Positions 30,001-42,180 of a DNA stretch of 64,000 nt are shown piece by piece. The stretch is from Basidiobolus meristosporus CBS 931.73 (lineage: Eukaryota; Basidiobolomycota; Basidiobolomycetes; Basidiobolales; Basidiobolaceae), in contig MCFE01000044.1 of assembly GCA_002104905.1 (NCBI GenBank), forward strand, positions 1 to 64,000. Direction: 5' to 3'. The position numbers and the translations under genes are program-made. Every line of letters begins with the position of its first letter. Position 1 is the first letter of the stretch. The notes below the pieces were generated by a model. It did no database searches. It was not told where the DNA came from and saw only the letters and a program-made list of their open reading frames with translations.

Positions 30001-31220
30001 CTTACTCCATACCTCACAAACATTATTATTACCCAAACACCAGCACTAAGAACATCATGTTTCTACAGAGAGAGCTTACAGAAGTCAGCATGCAATTGAA
30101 GCAAAGTTGGCAAGCTATAAGCTATTTGCTGGAATATGTGATTAATTACAAACTGTTGATACCTAAGATAGAGGATATCTGTTGGAGCAAAAACTTTCCA
30201 CTGGGAGCAATGCATTTGATTTTAAGACAATAGTCCTATACTGATGACCAAGTTGTACATGGGGCATTTCAAGTTAAATGGGCCCTTTGCAATACCAGAG
30301 AAGTTTGAAAGAATTGGCAAGATATTAGAGTGTTTCTGCTACCTTGAGTACAATCAACATTCATACACATATGCAACAATACAAGTACAAGGACTGGATG
30401 AACTAGATATATTTATTTGAGGGGCCTTGTGAAACAATTTTTACCAAGAGTACATTGGAAGCATTGGGAGTCATATGTGGACATTGTAGGAGAATTTATT
30501 CAGAAGTGGATCACCAAGGACAACTTGACACATCTACAGCTTTTGTGCAAAGAGTTTGTGATGGATTTGAGAGGCTATATTACAAACATAAAGCTGAACA
30601 CTTGATCTGCACCACTACTGTATACATTTGCTACTCCATCTTGCTTGGTGTGTTGAGAATATTGGACCTTGCTTCACCTTTTGGGAGTTTCCTATGGAGC
30701 AGAAGTGTGGAGAGATAGGAAGACAAGCCAAGTTGCAGGTACTACCATATTCCAATCTTATCAAGAATATCATCTTCAAGTCCATCAAGTATGTGTTGAA
30801 TTGCCACATGAAGGACAGTCAGGAAGAGTTGGAAAATACTGAGGACAGATATGCACATGGAGACACCTATGCCTATGGCATTAAGAAGATAAGCAGTCCC
30901 AATGCATGGGTAATCAGAAAAGTAATGCAAAGTTGGGGTGGGTGCAACCATCAACCAATTTTTATCAGGAAAACACTACCAAGGTATGCCAGATTTCTCT
31001 TGGTCACAGGCCAATTTCTACATTATTCAGTATAGAATTCACACAAACAAGAGCCAGAAAGCATCCAGGAGAAAGAATGAATACATTGGCTAAATACCAA
31101 AGAGTTCTATGCGGATATTGAGGAGATATTCATGGCATAAGTGGTAGCAACCAAGCATATTTTGGCAAGATGATATGTTACCAGCAATATAAGATATATG
31201 GCATCTTTGCAAGCTTCACA
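30001..31220 (+). mobile_element. Decayed large transposase-like coding sequence (possibly Plavaka/CACTA)
   Basis: Joined across several stops, the plus strand reads segments such as GHFKLNGPFAIPEKFERIGK, QFLPRVHWKHWESYVDIVGE, FWEFPMEQKCGEIGRQAK, LPYSNLIKNIIF. The W.FPME.kcG.ig..aks..PYsnL pattern resembles the terminal domain of transposases of basidiomycete Plavaka (CACTA-like) elements; this family assignment is inference. A second, more decayed copy lies at 42400-43092 and 43821-43960, and a possible N-terminal part at 49452-49916. At least four in-frame stops are present. Confidence 0.5.
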
Positions 31221-31654
31221 CTAATGGAAATAAATGCATATCACACTATAAACCACACTGATGCTTACCATTTTAGTTACCATTACTCCGATTGGATGGT
31301 ATCTCAAAGGTTGATTGATGCAAAAGTATCCTGAAGCTGTCAGCCCCCAAATAGCTCTTTGACCAGTACACAAGCTACCTGATTTGCCATCAAATATTCT
31401 ATTTTGCCCTTTGAGCAAGTAAATCCCTGATCCTAGTGATTGGAAAAGGTGTAATAATTAGCACGCAACCAATTGGATAGGTGCAAAACAGATCCAATGG
31501 CTGCACTGTTGCTACAGATGATGAACATATATGCAGGGTGCTTATTTATAAAGGTTCTATCCCAAATGTGAGACAACCTTGATATTACTAACATCAGAAG
31601 CTTAGTGATCACTGATTTGCAATGGCTCAACTTGATTTGCAAAAGAAAAATGCA

Positions 31655-32990
31655 TTAATTGGATGATGAGAAATGATAGCAATTCAATGCAATTGCATCA
31701 TCTTCTCCTAAGTTTTTTCTCACAGGTATTACTACTGATACATTTGGTAGTGATTCACTTTGCACACCTAAGCTACTTCCTTGTTGACTATCATCTTTGC
31801 TACTTGTGTACTTGTAGTCAGTATATTGCCTCCTAGTTGCTGAGAGCAATGCTGCAGCTTGGCCATGTTTAATTGCTCTGGATGATGCTACTGAACTAGA
31901 CGGTGGTACTATGCACTGACACATTCTTTTACTTGCCAAAAGCTCAAGTGGTGGAGGTGCTTAATGTGGGTCATCATCAGTTAGTTCACCAGAAGTAACT
32001 TATTGATTGTCAGCCATAATGGCATGTGCAGGTGCAACTTGACATATTGGCATGGCCCTTGGCTAAGATTGATGTGATGCTGCTTGCTGACATAATTTGG
32101 CCTGCTCCAATGAACTTGTGTCTAAATGAGCAGTTTGGTAAGTTCTGGTAGTTGTGCTCCAAAGCATGTGAATATACCCAACATACATTGACCTGGTGCA
32201 GGGTCTCTTGTGTAGGGTGTTGGCATAGTATGGACTGATGTGCCCTGGCATGTTGAAGTTGCAAGGGATGGTAAGGAATCCAGCAGGGTGTCCTGGCGCA
32301 ATCTGGATGCTGTTGCTTGTGGTCTGTATTCCTCCTCTTGTAGCTCACCTTCTGATTTCTAAAGGTATTCACTTACCCTCTGTCTGATACTTTGGAACTG
32401 TTTCCTGGATACATCCTGTGTATATTGCTCTTGAAAGCCACTTAGCTCTACTAATATATCACATTGTACATTAGTCATTTGAGGCAAAAACTCATTCAAG
32501 GCCTCTTTGGTTCCCAAAATTGAGGCATAAACAGGTGCGTCTGGCCTGTACTGAGCAAATTGCATGCAAAATTGTTCCTGCATGGCTTCCTCATCAAATG
32601 TCCTCACTCTCAGCTCATTTTTGATTTCCATACTTATCTTGTATTATATATTCTTACATGCATCTGCTGACATCTTGATGTAGAGCTCATGCCACAGCTT
32701 TTACCCAGGTTCTTCCATCTCTGTCAGCTCTCTGAGGTATTTAGTTCTGCAAGATTAATGAGTAGTCCTCAAATATCTATATGAAAGCTCATCATAGACA
32801 CTTGGGCCCTACTAAAATCATTTGGCAAGAACCCAAACATATCCAACATCAACCTCTCTGGTCCAGACTGCACATGTGAGCTGGGGGACAGGTTTTGTCT
32901 GCTTTGTACTAAAGATGTGTTGAGACTTGGCATAGGGGCTACATTGATGTATTTGTATACTTCTGCAGTAGTGTATTGGCATCAACCTGG
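31655..32990 (-). pseudogene. Second ORF of the Harbinger-like element, copy 0
   Basis: Open pieces at 32631-32359 and 31939-31655 plus linking sequence match the plus-strand ORF at 38267-40350. Shared strings include EEA..EQFCMQF and ASS.AIK, and a shared tail TSS.DDSQ. PIF/Harbinger elements usually encode a Myb-like DNA-binding helper protein beside the transposase, and this ORF holds that position; I cannot see a clear Myb motif. It is broken by stops and frameshifts. Confidence 0.6.
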
Positions 32991-33244
32991 TCTTATATGA
33001 TATATATATATGAAACTAACATGATTTTTAAGTTTTCCATATATTATGCATGATGCATGTTGAATTGCATTGACATGGATCAGATCACATCAATCACAGA
33101 TTTACTATATGGTTATAGAATTGTGTATAAAGTATTGATAAAAATACCAAGTCTTTATTTGAGAATGATTTTTGCAACATAATGATGGGATACATGGCAA
33201 TTGATGGAGATTTGATCATAACTCATGGAAAATTAGATAAATAA

Positions 33245-34930
33245 AGCTGATTGCACCAAATCAATTCAAGTCACCTTGGCCCAATCACCTACCAATTTTG
33301 ATATGACTTACTCATCTGAATAGTCTTCTCTCATCAATCCCATCACTACCACTGTATTTCCTTTTGACAAACTAGAGGAGATCTATATTAGACTTGTTCC
33401 GTTGGATAGTGCCACATTGAGCCATGAGTGCCAAATGATGCCATAGTGTGCCAGAGAGGCCAAATGAGCCTCTACCTGGCCACAGAGTGTGAAACATAGC
33501 TCCGCATCTTCACACAAAGCAGCCCCTGTGTTTCACCCATTGTGTTGGAGAAAATCCATTTTTTGACCTTTTTTTTTGGATCAATGTTGTGTAGGATGTG
33601 TTAGAGCACAAGTAGATTGAAGATATGCATCTGGTACTCAATACCCATGGCACTCTGAATCCAGCTCCTAAGCTTTTATCATGTCACAAAAATGAATGGC
33701 ACTATCTTGGTCCACTGGTACTATCTGCCACTATAAGTGCTTTTTATAGATCTTACTTTAGGGTTAATATTTAAATATAGTGCCAGATAGTACCAGTGGA
33801 CTAAGATAGTGCCATTCATTTTTGTGACATGATACAAGCTACAGGAGCTAGATTCAGAGTGCCATGGGTATTGAGTACCAGATGCATATCTTCAGTTCTC
33901 CTGTGCTCTTACACATCCTGAGCTACATTGATCCCCAAAAAAAGGTCAAAAAGTGGATTTTCTTCTGCGTAATGGGTGAAACACAGGGGCTGCTTTGCAT
34001 GAAGATGCAGAGCTATGTTTCACACTCTGTGGCCAAGTATAGCCTCACTTGACCTCTCTGGCACACTATGGCATCATTTGGCACTCACGGCTCAATGTGG
34101 CACTATCCAACAGAACAAGTCTATTAAGTACTGTGAACCATCTACCCCAGTCTACTCAAGGAGATCCCCTGCTAAGATTCTCTGCTATTACAAGAACTAT
34201 TGCCCCACAAGGTCTCATCCCATCATCCATTACAACAAAAGCTTTAGAAGCTTTTATTCCCGGCTGGCAGCAATGGAGAACCACCTTGCAGAGCATATGA
34301 GTGCCTTAGAGCAAGTTTGAAATACTAGGTTCAGAAGCTCCAATAGACTTTCATATCCCAGAGTGTTCAGCAACAGTTTTCATATCAATATTATTTTGGA
34401 TACCTTACCAATCAGGATGAACAGACCTTCTAGAAGGCAGAGGCACTTTTATTCTGGCAAGTACAAGGCACACTCTGTGAAGTTTCAAGCACTGTCTGAC
34501 ATTGAGAGTAACATCATCTGCTTTAGTGGGCCATTTGCTGGAAGTAGGCATGACAAAGCACTCTGAGTAGAGAATCCTCCAGAATTCAGTAGAGGGGTGA
34601 AATGTATGGCAGACCTAGCTTATATAGGAGAGGATTGTCAGAGATTAGGATGTATTACAGCATATAAGAAGCCAAGCAATGATGTGCTTAGTAGGAAGCA
34701 GAAGCTTTACAACAATATATTAATCATTCCAGAGTTAGGGTGGAGCATCAATTTGGATATCTGCAGATATTCAGCATATTAGCTGGTAAATACAGAGGAA
34801 AGTCCCACATAGGCAAAAACAGCAAAATAGGTAAATAGTTATGATACTTATCAATGCACAGTATATTCATACAAGAATACATACACTGAGAGAATTATGT
34901 CTGGATCATTATGAGGAGCAAATAATGCAA
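33245..34930 (+). pseudogene. Harbinger-like DDE transposase, copy 0, split by a MITE
   Basis: The N-terminal part (TNFDMTYSSE, INPITTTVFPFDKLEEIY) runs to 33389. The MITE 33390-34122 follows, then the rest from 34123. The catalytic core reads NRPSRRQRHFYSGKYKAHSV, then GPFAGSRHDKAL, stop, MADLAYIGEDCQRLGC. The glutamate region is damaged (expected VEHTYGHLK). At least two stops. The first Asp lies in LDTLPIRMNRPS and the second in MADLAYIG. Confidence 0.75.
33390..34122. mobile_element. Palindromic MITE 1, 733 bases
   Basis: Starts AGACTTGTTCCG and ends with its complement GAACAAGTCT. The two arms of about 345 bases are near-perfect inverted repeats around a loop of about 40 bases near 33740-33780. 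ATT stands on both sides (33387-33389 and 34123-34125). Removing the MITE and one ATT restores the transposase reading of copies 2 and 3. Confidence 0.93.
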
Positions 34931-35506
34931 GGAAAGCACTATATGGAGCAACACAAGTAAGATTCAATAGCATTGCCAATTACCATATCCTACCACTGGT
35001 ATTATGGTAGAAATTATAGTGCTAGATAGTGCCATAGAGTGCCAGATCAATCCAGTACTAAACAGGCTGGACTATGTGGCACTATCCTATGGATCAAGTC
35101 TTATAAACTTACTGATACTTACACTTTGGTCACCATCACTCCAGTTGGATGGTATCTCAATGGTTGCTTGGTTTCAAAGTATCCTGAAGCTTGCAGCCCC
35201 CAAATAGCTCTTTGACCGATACACAAGCTACCTGATTTGGCATCAAATATTCTATCTTGCCCATTGAGCAAGTAAATCCCTGATCCTACTGACTGGACAA
35301 GGTGTCATAGCTAGCATGCAACCAATTGGATAGGTGCCAAACAGATCAGAGGGCTGCACTGGCATTACAGATAATGATTATATATGCAGGGTGTATATTT
35401 ATAGAGGTTCTGTCTCAAATGTGCAAAAACCTTGATATTATTTATAACCAAAACCTAGTGATGACTGATTTGCAATGGCTTGAATTGGATAGCAAAAAAA
35501 TACATT

Positions 35507-36239
35507 AGACTTGTTCCATTGTATAGTGCCACATTGAGCCATGAGTGCCAAATGATGCCATAATGTGTTAGGGAGGCTAAGTGAGCCTATACTTGGCCAC
35601 AGAGTGTGAAGCATAGCTCTGCATCTTCAAGCAAAGCAGCCCCTGTGTTTCACCCATTGTGCTGGAGAATATCTATTTTTTGACCTTTTTTTTTAGATCA
35701 GTGTTGTGCAGGATGCATAAGAGCACAAACGGATTGAAGATATGTATCTGGTACCTAATACCCATGGCACTCTAAATCTAGCTCCTGTGGCTTGTAACAT
35801 GTCACAAAAATGCACGGCACTATCTTGGTCCACTGGTACTATCTGGCACCATATTTAATAATTAGCACTAAAGTAAGATCTATACAAACCACTTATAGTG
35901 CCAGATAGTACCAGTGGACCAAGATAGTGCCATGCATTTTTGTGACATGTTACAAGCCACAGGAGCTAGATATAGAGTGCCATGGGTATTAGGTACCAGA
36001 TACATATCTTCAATCCATTTGTGCTCTTATGCAACCTGCACAACACTGATCTAAAAAAAAGGTCAAAAAGTGGATTTTCTCCTGCACAATGGGTGAAACA
36101 GAGGGTCTGCTCTGCATGAAGATGCAGAGCTATGTTTCACACTCTGTGGCCAAGTATAGGCTCACTTGGCCTCTCTAACACACTATAGCATCATTTGGCA
36201 CTCTTGGCTCAATGTGGCACTATACAATGGAACAAGTCT
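35507..36239. mobile_element. Palindromic MITE 2, 733 bases
   Basis: AGACTTGTTCCATTG to GGAACAAGTCT, same length as MITE 1. ATT flanks at 35504-35506 and 36240-36242. The empty site is visible in copy 0 near 31650, where the flanks join with a single ATT. Confidence 0.93.
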
Positions 36240-36755
36240 ATTATTTGGATGATGAAAAATAATAGCAGTTCAATGCAGTCACATCATCTTCCCCTAGGTT
36301 TTCTCTCACAGGGATTATTACTGAAGCATTTGATATTGATTCACTTTGCACACCTAAGCTGCTTCCTTATTGACTATCATCCTGGCTACTTGTGTATATG
36401 TGGTGAGTATTTTGCCTCCTAGTTGATGAGTTCAATGCTGCGGCTTGACCATGCTCAATTGCTCCAGATGATGCTACTGAATTGGCCTGTAGTACTATGC
36501 ACAGATGCATTTGTTTACTTGCCAAAGGCTCTAGTGGTAGAGGCTCTTCATGTGATATGTTATCAGTCAATTCACCACAATTAACTTGCTGATGGGCAGC
36601 AGTAATGGCACATGCAGGTGCAGCTTGATGCATTAGCATGGCCCTTAGCCAAGTTTGTTGTGATGCTGCTTGTTGATCCAACTTGGCCTGCTCCAATGAA
36701 CTTGTGTCTGAATGAGCAGTTTGGCAAGCTCTGGTGGTTTTGCTCTGAAGCACAG
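36240..36755 (-). pseudogene. Second-ORF fragment of Harbinger-like copy 1
   Basis: Carries LEPLASKQMH, ANSVASSGAIEHGQAAAL and TSSQDDSQ, matching the C-terminal half of the ORF in copies 0 and 2. Truncated by the internal deletion at about 36756. Confidence 0.65.
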
Positions 36756-36756
36756 G

Positions 36757-36938
36757 AAACCAAGGAATAGTGTGCCTAGCAGGAAGCAGAAGCTCTACAA
36801 TGAGATATTGAATCATTTCAGAGTGAGAGTAGAGCACACATATGGATATCTGAAGAGACTTAGCATATTAGAAGATTAATACAGAGGAAAGTCAAATAAA
36901 GGGGAAAGCTGCAGTATATGAAGAATAGTAATGATACT
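36757..36938 (+). pseudogene. Transposase 3' fragment of Harbinger-like copy 1
   Basis: Encodes KPRNSVPSRKQKLYNEIL and VRVEHTYGYLKRLSILE, the segment with the catalytic Glu. Interrupted by copy 2 at 36939 and continuing at 41081. Confidence 0.7.
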
Positions 36939-37204
36939 AGACTTGTTCCATTGGATGGTGCCACATTGTGCCAGCCTGTTTATAGTGGCGGATCAATCTG
37001 GTGCTCTATGGTACTATCTGGCACTATAACTTCTACCATAATGCCAGGTGTAGGATATAGCTACTTGTAATTTTATTCAATCTTACATATATTGCTCAGA
37101 ATAGTGCTTTCTGTGCTTTATTTACTCCTCATAATGATCTAGACACATTTCTCTCAGTGGATGTCTTCTTGTATGAATATACTCAGCATTGATAAGTATC
37201 ATAA

Positions 37205-38083
37205 CTATTTACCTATTCTGCTATTTTTGCCTATATGGGACTTTCCTCTGTATTTACCAGCTAATATGCTGAATATCTGCAGATATCCACATATGTGGTC
37301 CAACCTCACACTGAAATGATTCAATATCTCATTGTAGAGCTTCTGCTTCCTGCTAAGCACACCATTGCTTGGCTCCTTATATGCTGTAATACATCCTAAT
37401 CTCTGACAATCCACTCCTGTATAAGCTAAGTCTGCCATCCATTTCTCCCCTCTGCTCAAATCTAGATGACCCTCTACCCAGAGTGCTTTGTTATGCCTAC
37501 TTCCAGCAAATGGCCAACCAAACCAGATGATGTTACTCTCAATGTCATACATTGCTTGAAACTTCACAGAGTGTGCCTTGTACTTGCCAGAATAAAAGTG
37601 CCTCTGCCTTCTAGAAGGTCTGTTCATCCTGATTGGTAAGGTATCCAAAATAATATTGATATGAAAACTGTTGCTGAACACCCTGGGATATGAAAGTCTA
37701 TTGGAGCTTCTGAACCTGGTATTTCAAACTTGCTCTAAGGCACTCATATGCTCTGCAAGGTGGTTCTCCATTGCTGCCAGCTGGGAATGAAAGCTTCTAA
37801 AACTTTTGTTGTAATGGACAGTGGGATGAGACCTTATGGGGAATTAGTGCTTTTAATAGCAGAGAAGACTAACAAGGGATTGCTGTGAGTATATTGGTGT
37901 AGATTGCCAACAGTACTTGGTATATATCTCCTCTAGCATGTCAAAAGGAAATCTAGTGTTTGCAATGGGATTGATGAGTAAAGAGCATTCAGATGAGTAA
38001 GTCATATTGATATTGGTAGGTGATTGGGCTGAGTTAATTCGATTCAATTTGGCACAATCAGCTTTATTTATCTGATTTTCCAT
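37205..38083 (-). pseudogene. Harbinger-like DDE transposase, copy 2
   Basis: Catalyses cut-and-paste movement in intact relatives. Two open pieces: N-terminal 38083-37853 (ENQINKADCAK, NINMTYSSECSLLINP, FPFDMLEEIY) and C-terminal 37681-37205. Core motifs: ILDTLPIRMNRPSRRQRHFY (first Asp), YSGKYKAHSVKFQA, GPFAGSRH-like WPFAGSRHNKALW, WMADLAYTGVDC (second Asp). The third acidic residue, Glu in VEHTYGHLKRL of copy 3, is changed (LDHICGYLQIFSIL here), so this copy lacks the triad as well as having a frame break at about 37690-37850. Confidence 0.75.
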
Positions 38084-38266
38084 GCATTATGATCTAATCT
38101 CCACCACTTGCTATATATCCCATCATTCTGTTGCAAAAATCATCCTCAAAGAATTACTTGGTTTTTTATCAATGCTTTATGCACAAGTCTATAATCAGAT
38201 AGGAAATCTGCAACTGATGTGATCTGATCCATGTCAATGCAATCCAAGATGCATCACACATAATGT

Positions 38267-40350
38267 ATGGAAAATTCAACAATCACATTAGTTTTCACAT
38301 ATACTTCATATAAGACCAGGTTGATGCCAATACACTACTGTATAAGTATCCAAATCTGTCACTATGGTCCAGATACTAAATCTCAACTCATCTTTAGTAC
38401 AAACCAGACAAACCCATACCCCAGTGCACAAGCATGGTCCCAACCAGTGAAGCTGATGTCAGATCTGTTTGAGTTCTTGCCAAATGATTTTAGTATGGCC
38501 CAAATGTCTATGATGAGCCTTCATACAGATATTTGGGTACTACACATTAATCTTGCAGAACTAGAAACCTAAGAGAGTCAATAGAGATGGAAAAACCTGA
38601 GTAGAAAGCTGTGGCATAAGTTCTACATCAAGATGCCAGCAGATTTATGTAAGAAGATGTATAACAAGACAAGTATTGAAATCAAGAATCAGCTGAGAAT
38701 TAGGGGATATGATGAGGAAGCCACATGGGAACAATTTTGCATGCAATTTACACAGTGCTGGCTAGATGCGTTTGTTTATACCTCAACTTTTGGAACTAAA
38801 GAGATTTCAAATGAGTTATTGCCACAAATAACTAATATACCACATGATAAATTAGTAGGGCTAAGTGGCTTCTAAGATGAATATAAACAGGACTCATCCA
38901 GGAAACAGTTCCAGAGTATTAGACAAAGGGTAGGTGAATACCTAGAGAATTGATAAGGTGAGCTTCAAGAGGAAGAAAACAGAGCATCTGCATCAGCATC
39001 TAGATTGCACCAGCATGCCTGCCAGATTCCTTACCATCCCTTGCAACTTCAGCATGCCGGCACAAATCATTCCAAACTACATAAACACCCTTCACAAGAG
39101 TGCCCTGCAGCAAGTCAACACATGTCAGGTCAACATGTGTGCCTCAGAGAAAAACCACAAGAACTTGCTGAACTACTCATTTATACACAAGTCCATTGGA
39201 GCAGACTAAGTTGTGTCAACAAGTGACATCACAGCCAAGGGCCATGCCAGCACATCAAGTCACACCTACACATGCCATTACACCTGACCATCAGCAAGTT
39301 TATTCTGGCAAACTAACTGATAATGACCCACATGAAGTGCCTTCACTACCAGAGCCTTTGGCAAGTAAAAGAACACATCAGCATGTAGCAGTGCAGGCCA
39401 GTTCAGTAGCATCATCTGGAGCAATTAAGTGCAGCCAAGTTGCAGCATTACTCTAAGCAACTAAGAGGCAAAATATTAGACTTGCTCCGTTGGATAGTGC
39501 CACATTGTGCCATGAGTGCCAAATGAAGCCATAGTGTGCCAGAGAGGCCAAGTGACCCTATACTTGGCCACAGAGTGTGAAACATTGCTCTGCATCTTCA
39601 TACAAAGTAGCCCCTGTGTTTCACCTATGATGCAGGAGAAAGTCAATTTTTTGATGTTATTTTGTGGATCAATGTTGTGCGGGATTTGTAAGAGCACAAA
39701 AGAACTGAAGATATGCATCTGATACTCAATACCCATGGCCCTCCGAATCTAGCTCATGTGGCTTGTAACATGTCACAAAAATTCATGGCACTATCTTTGT
39801 CTACTGGTTCTATCTAGCACTATACTTAATTTTTAGCCCTAAGTAAGATCAATACAAAGCACTTATAGTGCCAGATAGTACCAGTGGACCAAGATAGTGC
39901 CATGCATTTTGGTGACATGTTATAAGCCACATGAGCTAGATTCAGAGTGCCATGGGCATTGAGTACCTGATGCATGTCTACAACTCTTCTGTGCTCTTAC
40001 ATGTCCTGTGCAACATTGACCTAAAAAAAAGGTCAAAAAATGGATTTTCTCCAACACAATGAGTGAAACATAGGAGCTGCTTTGCATGAAGATGCAGAGC
40101 TATGCTTCACACTCTGTGGCCAAGTATAGGGTCACTTGGCCTCCCTGGCACCCAATGGCATCATTTGGCACTCAAGGCTCAATGTGGCACTATCCAACAA
40201 AACAAGTCTATTGACTACAAATACACAAGTAGCCAAGATGATAGTCAGCAAAGATGTAGTCAAGGTATCCACAGTAAATCACAACCTAATGCATCAGTAG
40301 TAATCCCTTTGAGAAAAACCTAGGAGAAGATGATGCATTGCATTGAATTG
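38267..40350 (+). pseudogene. Second ORF of Harbinger-like copy 2, split by MITE 3
   Basis: Open pieces 38267-38572, 38633-38875 and 38958-39456, then MITE 3, then 40212-40323. Early part: THKTR-like YTSYKTRLMPIHYCI; middle: MPADLCKKMYNKTSIEIKNQ, EEATWEQFCMQF; end: SSVASSGAIKCSQVAAL. Function unknown; position suggests the Myb-like helper of Harbinger elements. Broken by stops. Confidence 0.55.
39478..40209. mobile_element. Palindromic MITE 3, 732 bases
   Basis: AGACTTGCTCCG to GAACAAGTCT, ATT at 39475-39477 and 40210-40212. Inserted in the second ORF of copy 2; copy 0 shows the empty site near 31815. Confidence 0.93.
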
Positions 40351-41334
40351 CTATCATTTCTCATCATCTATATAATGCATTTTTCTTTTGCAAATGAAGT
40401 TGAACCGTTGCAAATCAGTAATCACTAAGTTTTTGATGCTAGTAATATTAAGGTTGTCTCACATTTGGGATAGAACCTCTATAAATAAGCACCCTGTGTA
40501 TATGTTCATCATTTATAACAACAGTGCAGCCATTGGATCTGTTTTGTACCTATCCAATTGGTTGCGTGCTAATTATTACACCTTTTCCAATCACTAGGAT
40601 CAGGGATTTACTTGCTCAATAGGCAAAATAGAATACTTGATGGCAAATCAGGTGGCTTGTGTACTGGTCAAAGAGCTATTTAGGGGCTGACAGCTTCAAG
40701 ATACTTTTGCATCAATTAACCTTTGAGATACCATCCAATTGGAGTAATGGTAACTAAAATGGTAAGCATCAGTGTGGTTTATAGTGTGATATGCATTTAT
40801 TTCCATTTACATCAAAGAAACATATCCAAATATCAGATTTTACCTACAATAATATCAGTGTCTGATTGCGCACACAATGCAAACACTACAAGCTGGTGTA
40901 ATTATCCATGCCAACCTCATTGTGTCAGATTATGCCATAGTGTGCAAGATTGTCCAACATGGTGCAAAATTGTCCAAGAGCAATCCTACCTACTGGTAGC
41001 TATAATTTTGCACCCTATTGTTCTTAGAGACCGCAGATTGCACCGCACACCCTGGCACAGTACAATGGAACAGGTCTACTGATTAATGCACAGTATATTC
41101 ATACCAGAGGACATCCACTGAGGGAAATGTGTCTGGGGCATTGTGAAGAGAAAATAAAGCAAGGAATGCACTATTCTGAGCAACATAATTAAGATTGAGT
41201 AAAATATTAGTAACTATATCATACCACTGGCATTATGGTAGAAGATACAGTGCCAGATAGTGTCATAGAGTGCCAGATCAGTCCTGCACTAAAACCAACT
41301 GGCACTATGCGGAACTATCCAGCAGAACAAGTCT

Positions 41335-41481
41335 ACTTTTAATGGGACAGCCCTACTAGAGTTTGCAAGGTCTCTTATGTTCACAACCCAGCTTCCAAAA
41401 CATTCAGTATGGAACTCACAAAAGCAAGTGCCAGAGCACATCTATAAGGGGGACTATAATACAGTGGGGAGAAGGAGTATT
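41335..41481 (+). mobile_element. Fragment of the large transposase-like element
   Basis: Matches 30960-31070 (AACATTCAGTATGGAACTCAC, CCAGAGCACATC type strings). It ends at ATT followed by MITE 5. Confidence 0.5.
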
Positions 41482-42180
41482 AGACTTCTTCCATTGAATA
41501 GTGCCACATTGAGATATGAGTGCCAACAGTGCCATAGTGTGCCAGAGTAGCATAGCAGGCCTATATTAGGTAACACAATGTGAAACTTAATTCTTCATCT
41601 TCATGCAAAACAGCATGGTGTTGCACCCATAATGCTGGAGAAATCCTTTTTTTGACCTCTTTTTTTTTTGGATTGATGCTGGGCATGATGTGTAAGAGCA
41701 CCAATGGACTGAAGATATGCATTTAGTACATAGTACACTTTGCACTCTGAATTTAGCTCTAGAGGCTGAAATATGTTGCAAAAATGCATGGCTTGATTTT
41801 AGTCTGCTGGTACTATCTAGCACTATAAGTGCTTTGCATAGGCCTTACTTTAGGCTAATATTCAAGTAGAGTTCCAGCTAGTACCAGTGGATTGAGATAA
41901 TGCCAAACAATTTTGTGACATGTTACCAGCCCCTAGAGCTAGAATTTGAGTGCCATGAGTATTGAGTACCAAGTGCAGGTCTTCAGCTATGATTTCCTCT
42001 TACAGATCAGGCACAACACTGATCCCCAAATAGAGGCCAAAAAGTGGATTTCCTCCAGCTGAGTGGGTGGAACAAAGTGGCTGCTTTGCGTAAAAATGAA
42101 GAGCTATCTAGCACACCTTGAGACTAAGTATAGATCTGCCTGGCCTCAATGGCACACTATAGACTGTTTGGCCAGTCAGG
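41482..42180. mobile_element. Palindromic MITE 5, old and diverged
   Basis: Begins AGACTTCTTCCATTG after ATT. Arms around the centre at about 41840 still pair but carry many differences, and the right terminus has lost the AACAAGTCT end. Clearly older than MITEs 1 to 4. Confidence 0.75.

Larger units (their letters stand above)
31221..35101. mobile_element. Harbinger-like element copy 0, left end truncated
   Basis: It starts abruptly inside the sequence that in copy 2 lies about 250 bases from the right terminus (TGGAAATAAATGCATATCAC) and ends at 35101 with GGATCAAGTCT, the family terminus. It carries the second ORF on minus (31655-32990), the transposase on plus (33245-34930) and a MITE inside the transposase. 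Confidence 0.75.
36939..41077. mobile_element. Harbinger-like element copy 2, full length with TIRs and TSD
   Basis: Left end AGACTTGTTCCATTGGATGG and right end, read inward, AGACCTGTTCCATTGTACTG form inverted terminal repeats of about 28 bases ending in GTGCCA. Target duplication ACT at 36936-36938 and 41078-41080. Coding: transposase on minus (37205-38083) and second ORF on plus (38267-40350), transcribed away from each other from a shared 180-base region. Without MITE 3 the element would be about 3.4 kb. Confidence 0.88.
35102..41334. mobile_element. Harbinger-like element copy 1, split by copy 2
   Basis: Left part 35102-36938, right part 41081-41334 ending in GCAGAACAAGTCT. It has an internal deletion: the second-ORF fragment (minus, 36240-36755) is joined directly to the transposase 3' end (plus, 36757-36938). 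Copy 2 (36939-41077) is inserted in the transposase 3' end; across the insertion the coding sequence continues (NAQYIHTR..PL). MITE 2 is inserted at 35507-36239. The left terminus is missing where copy 0 abuts. Confidence 0.8.
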
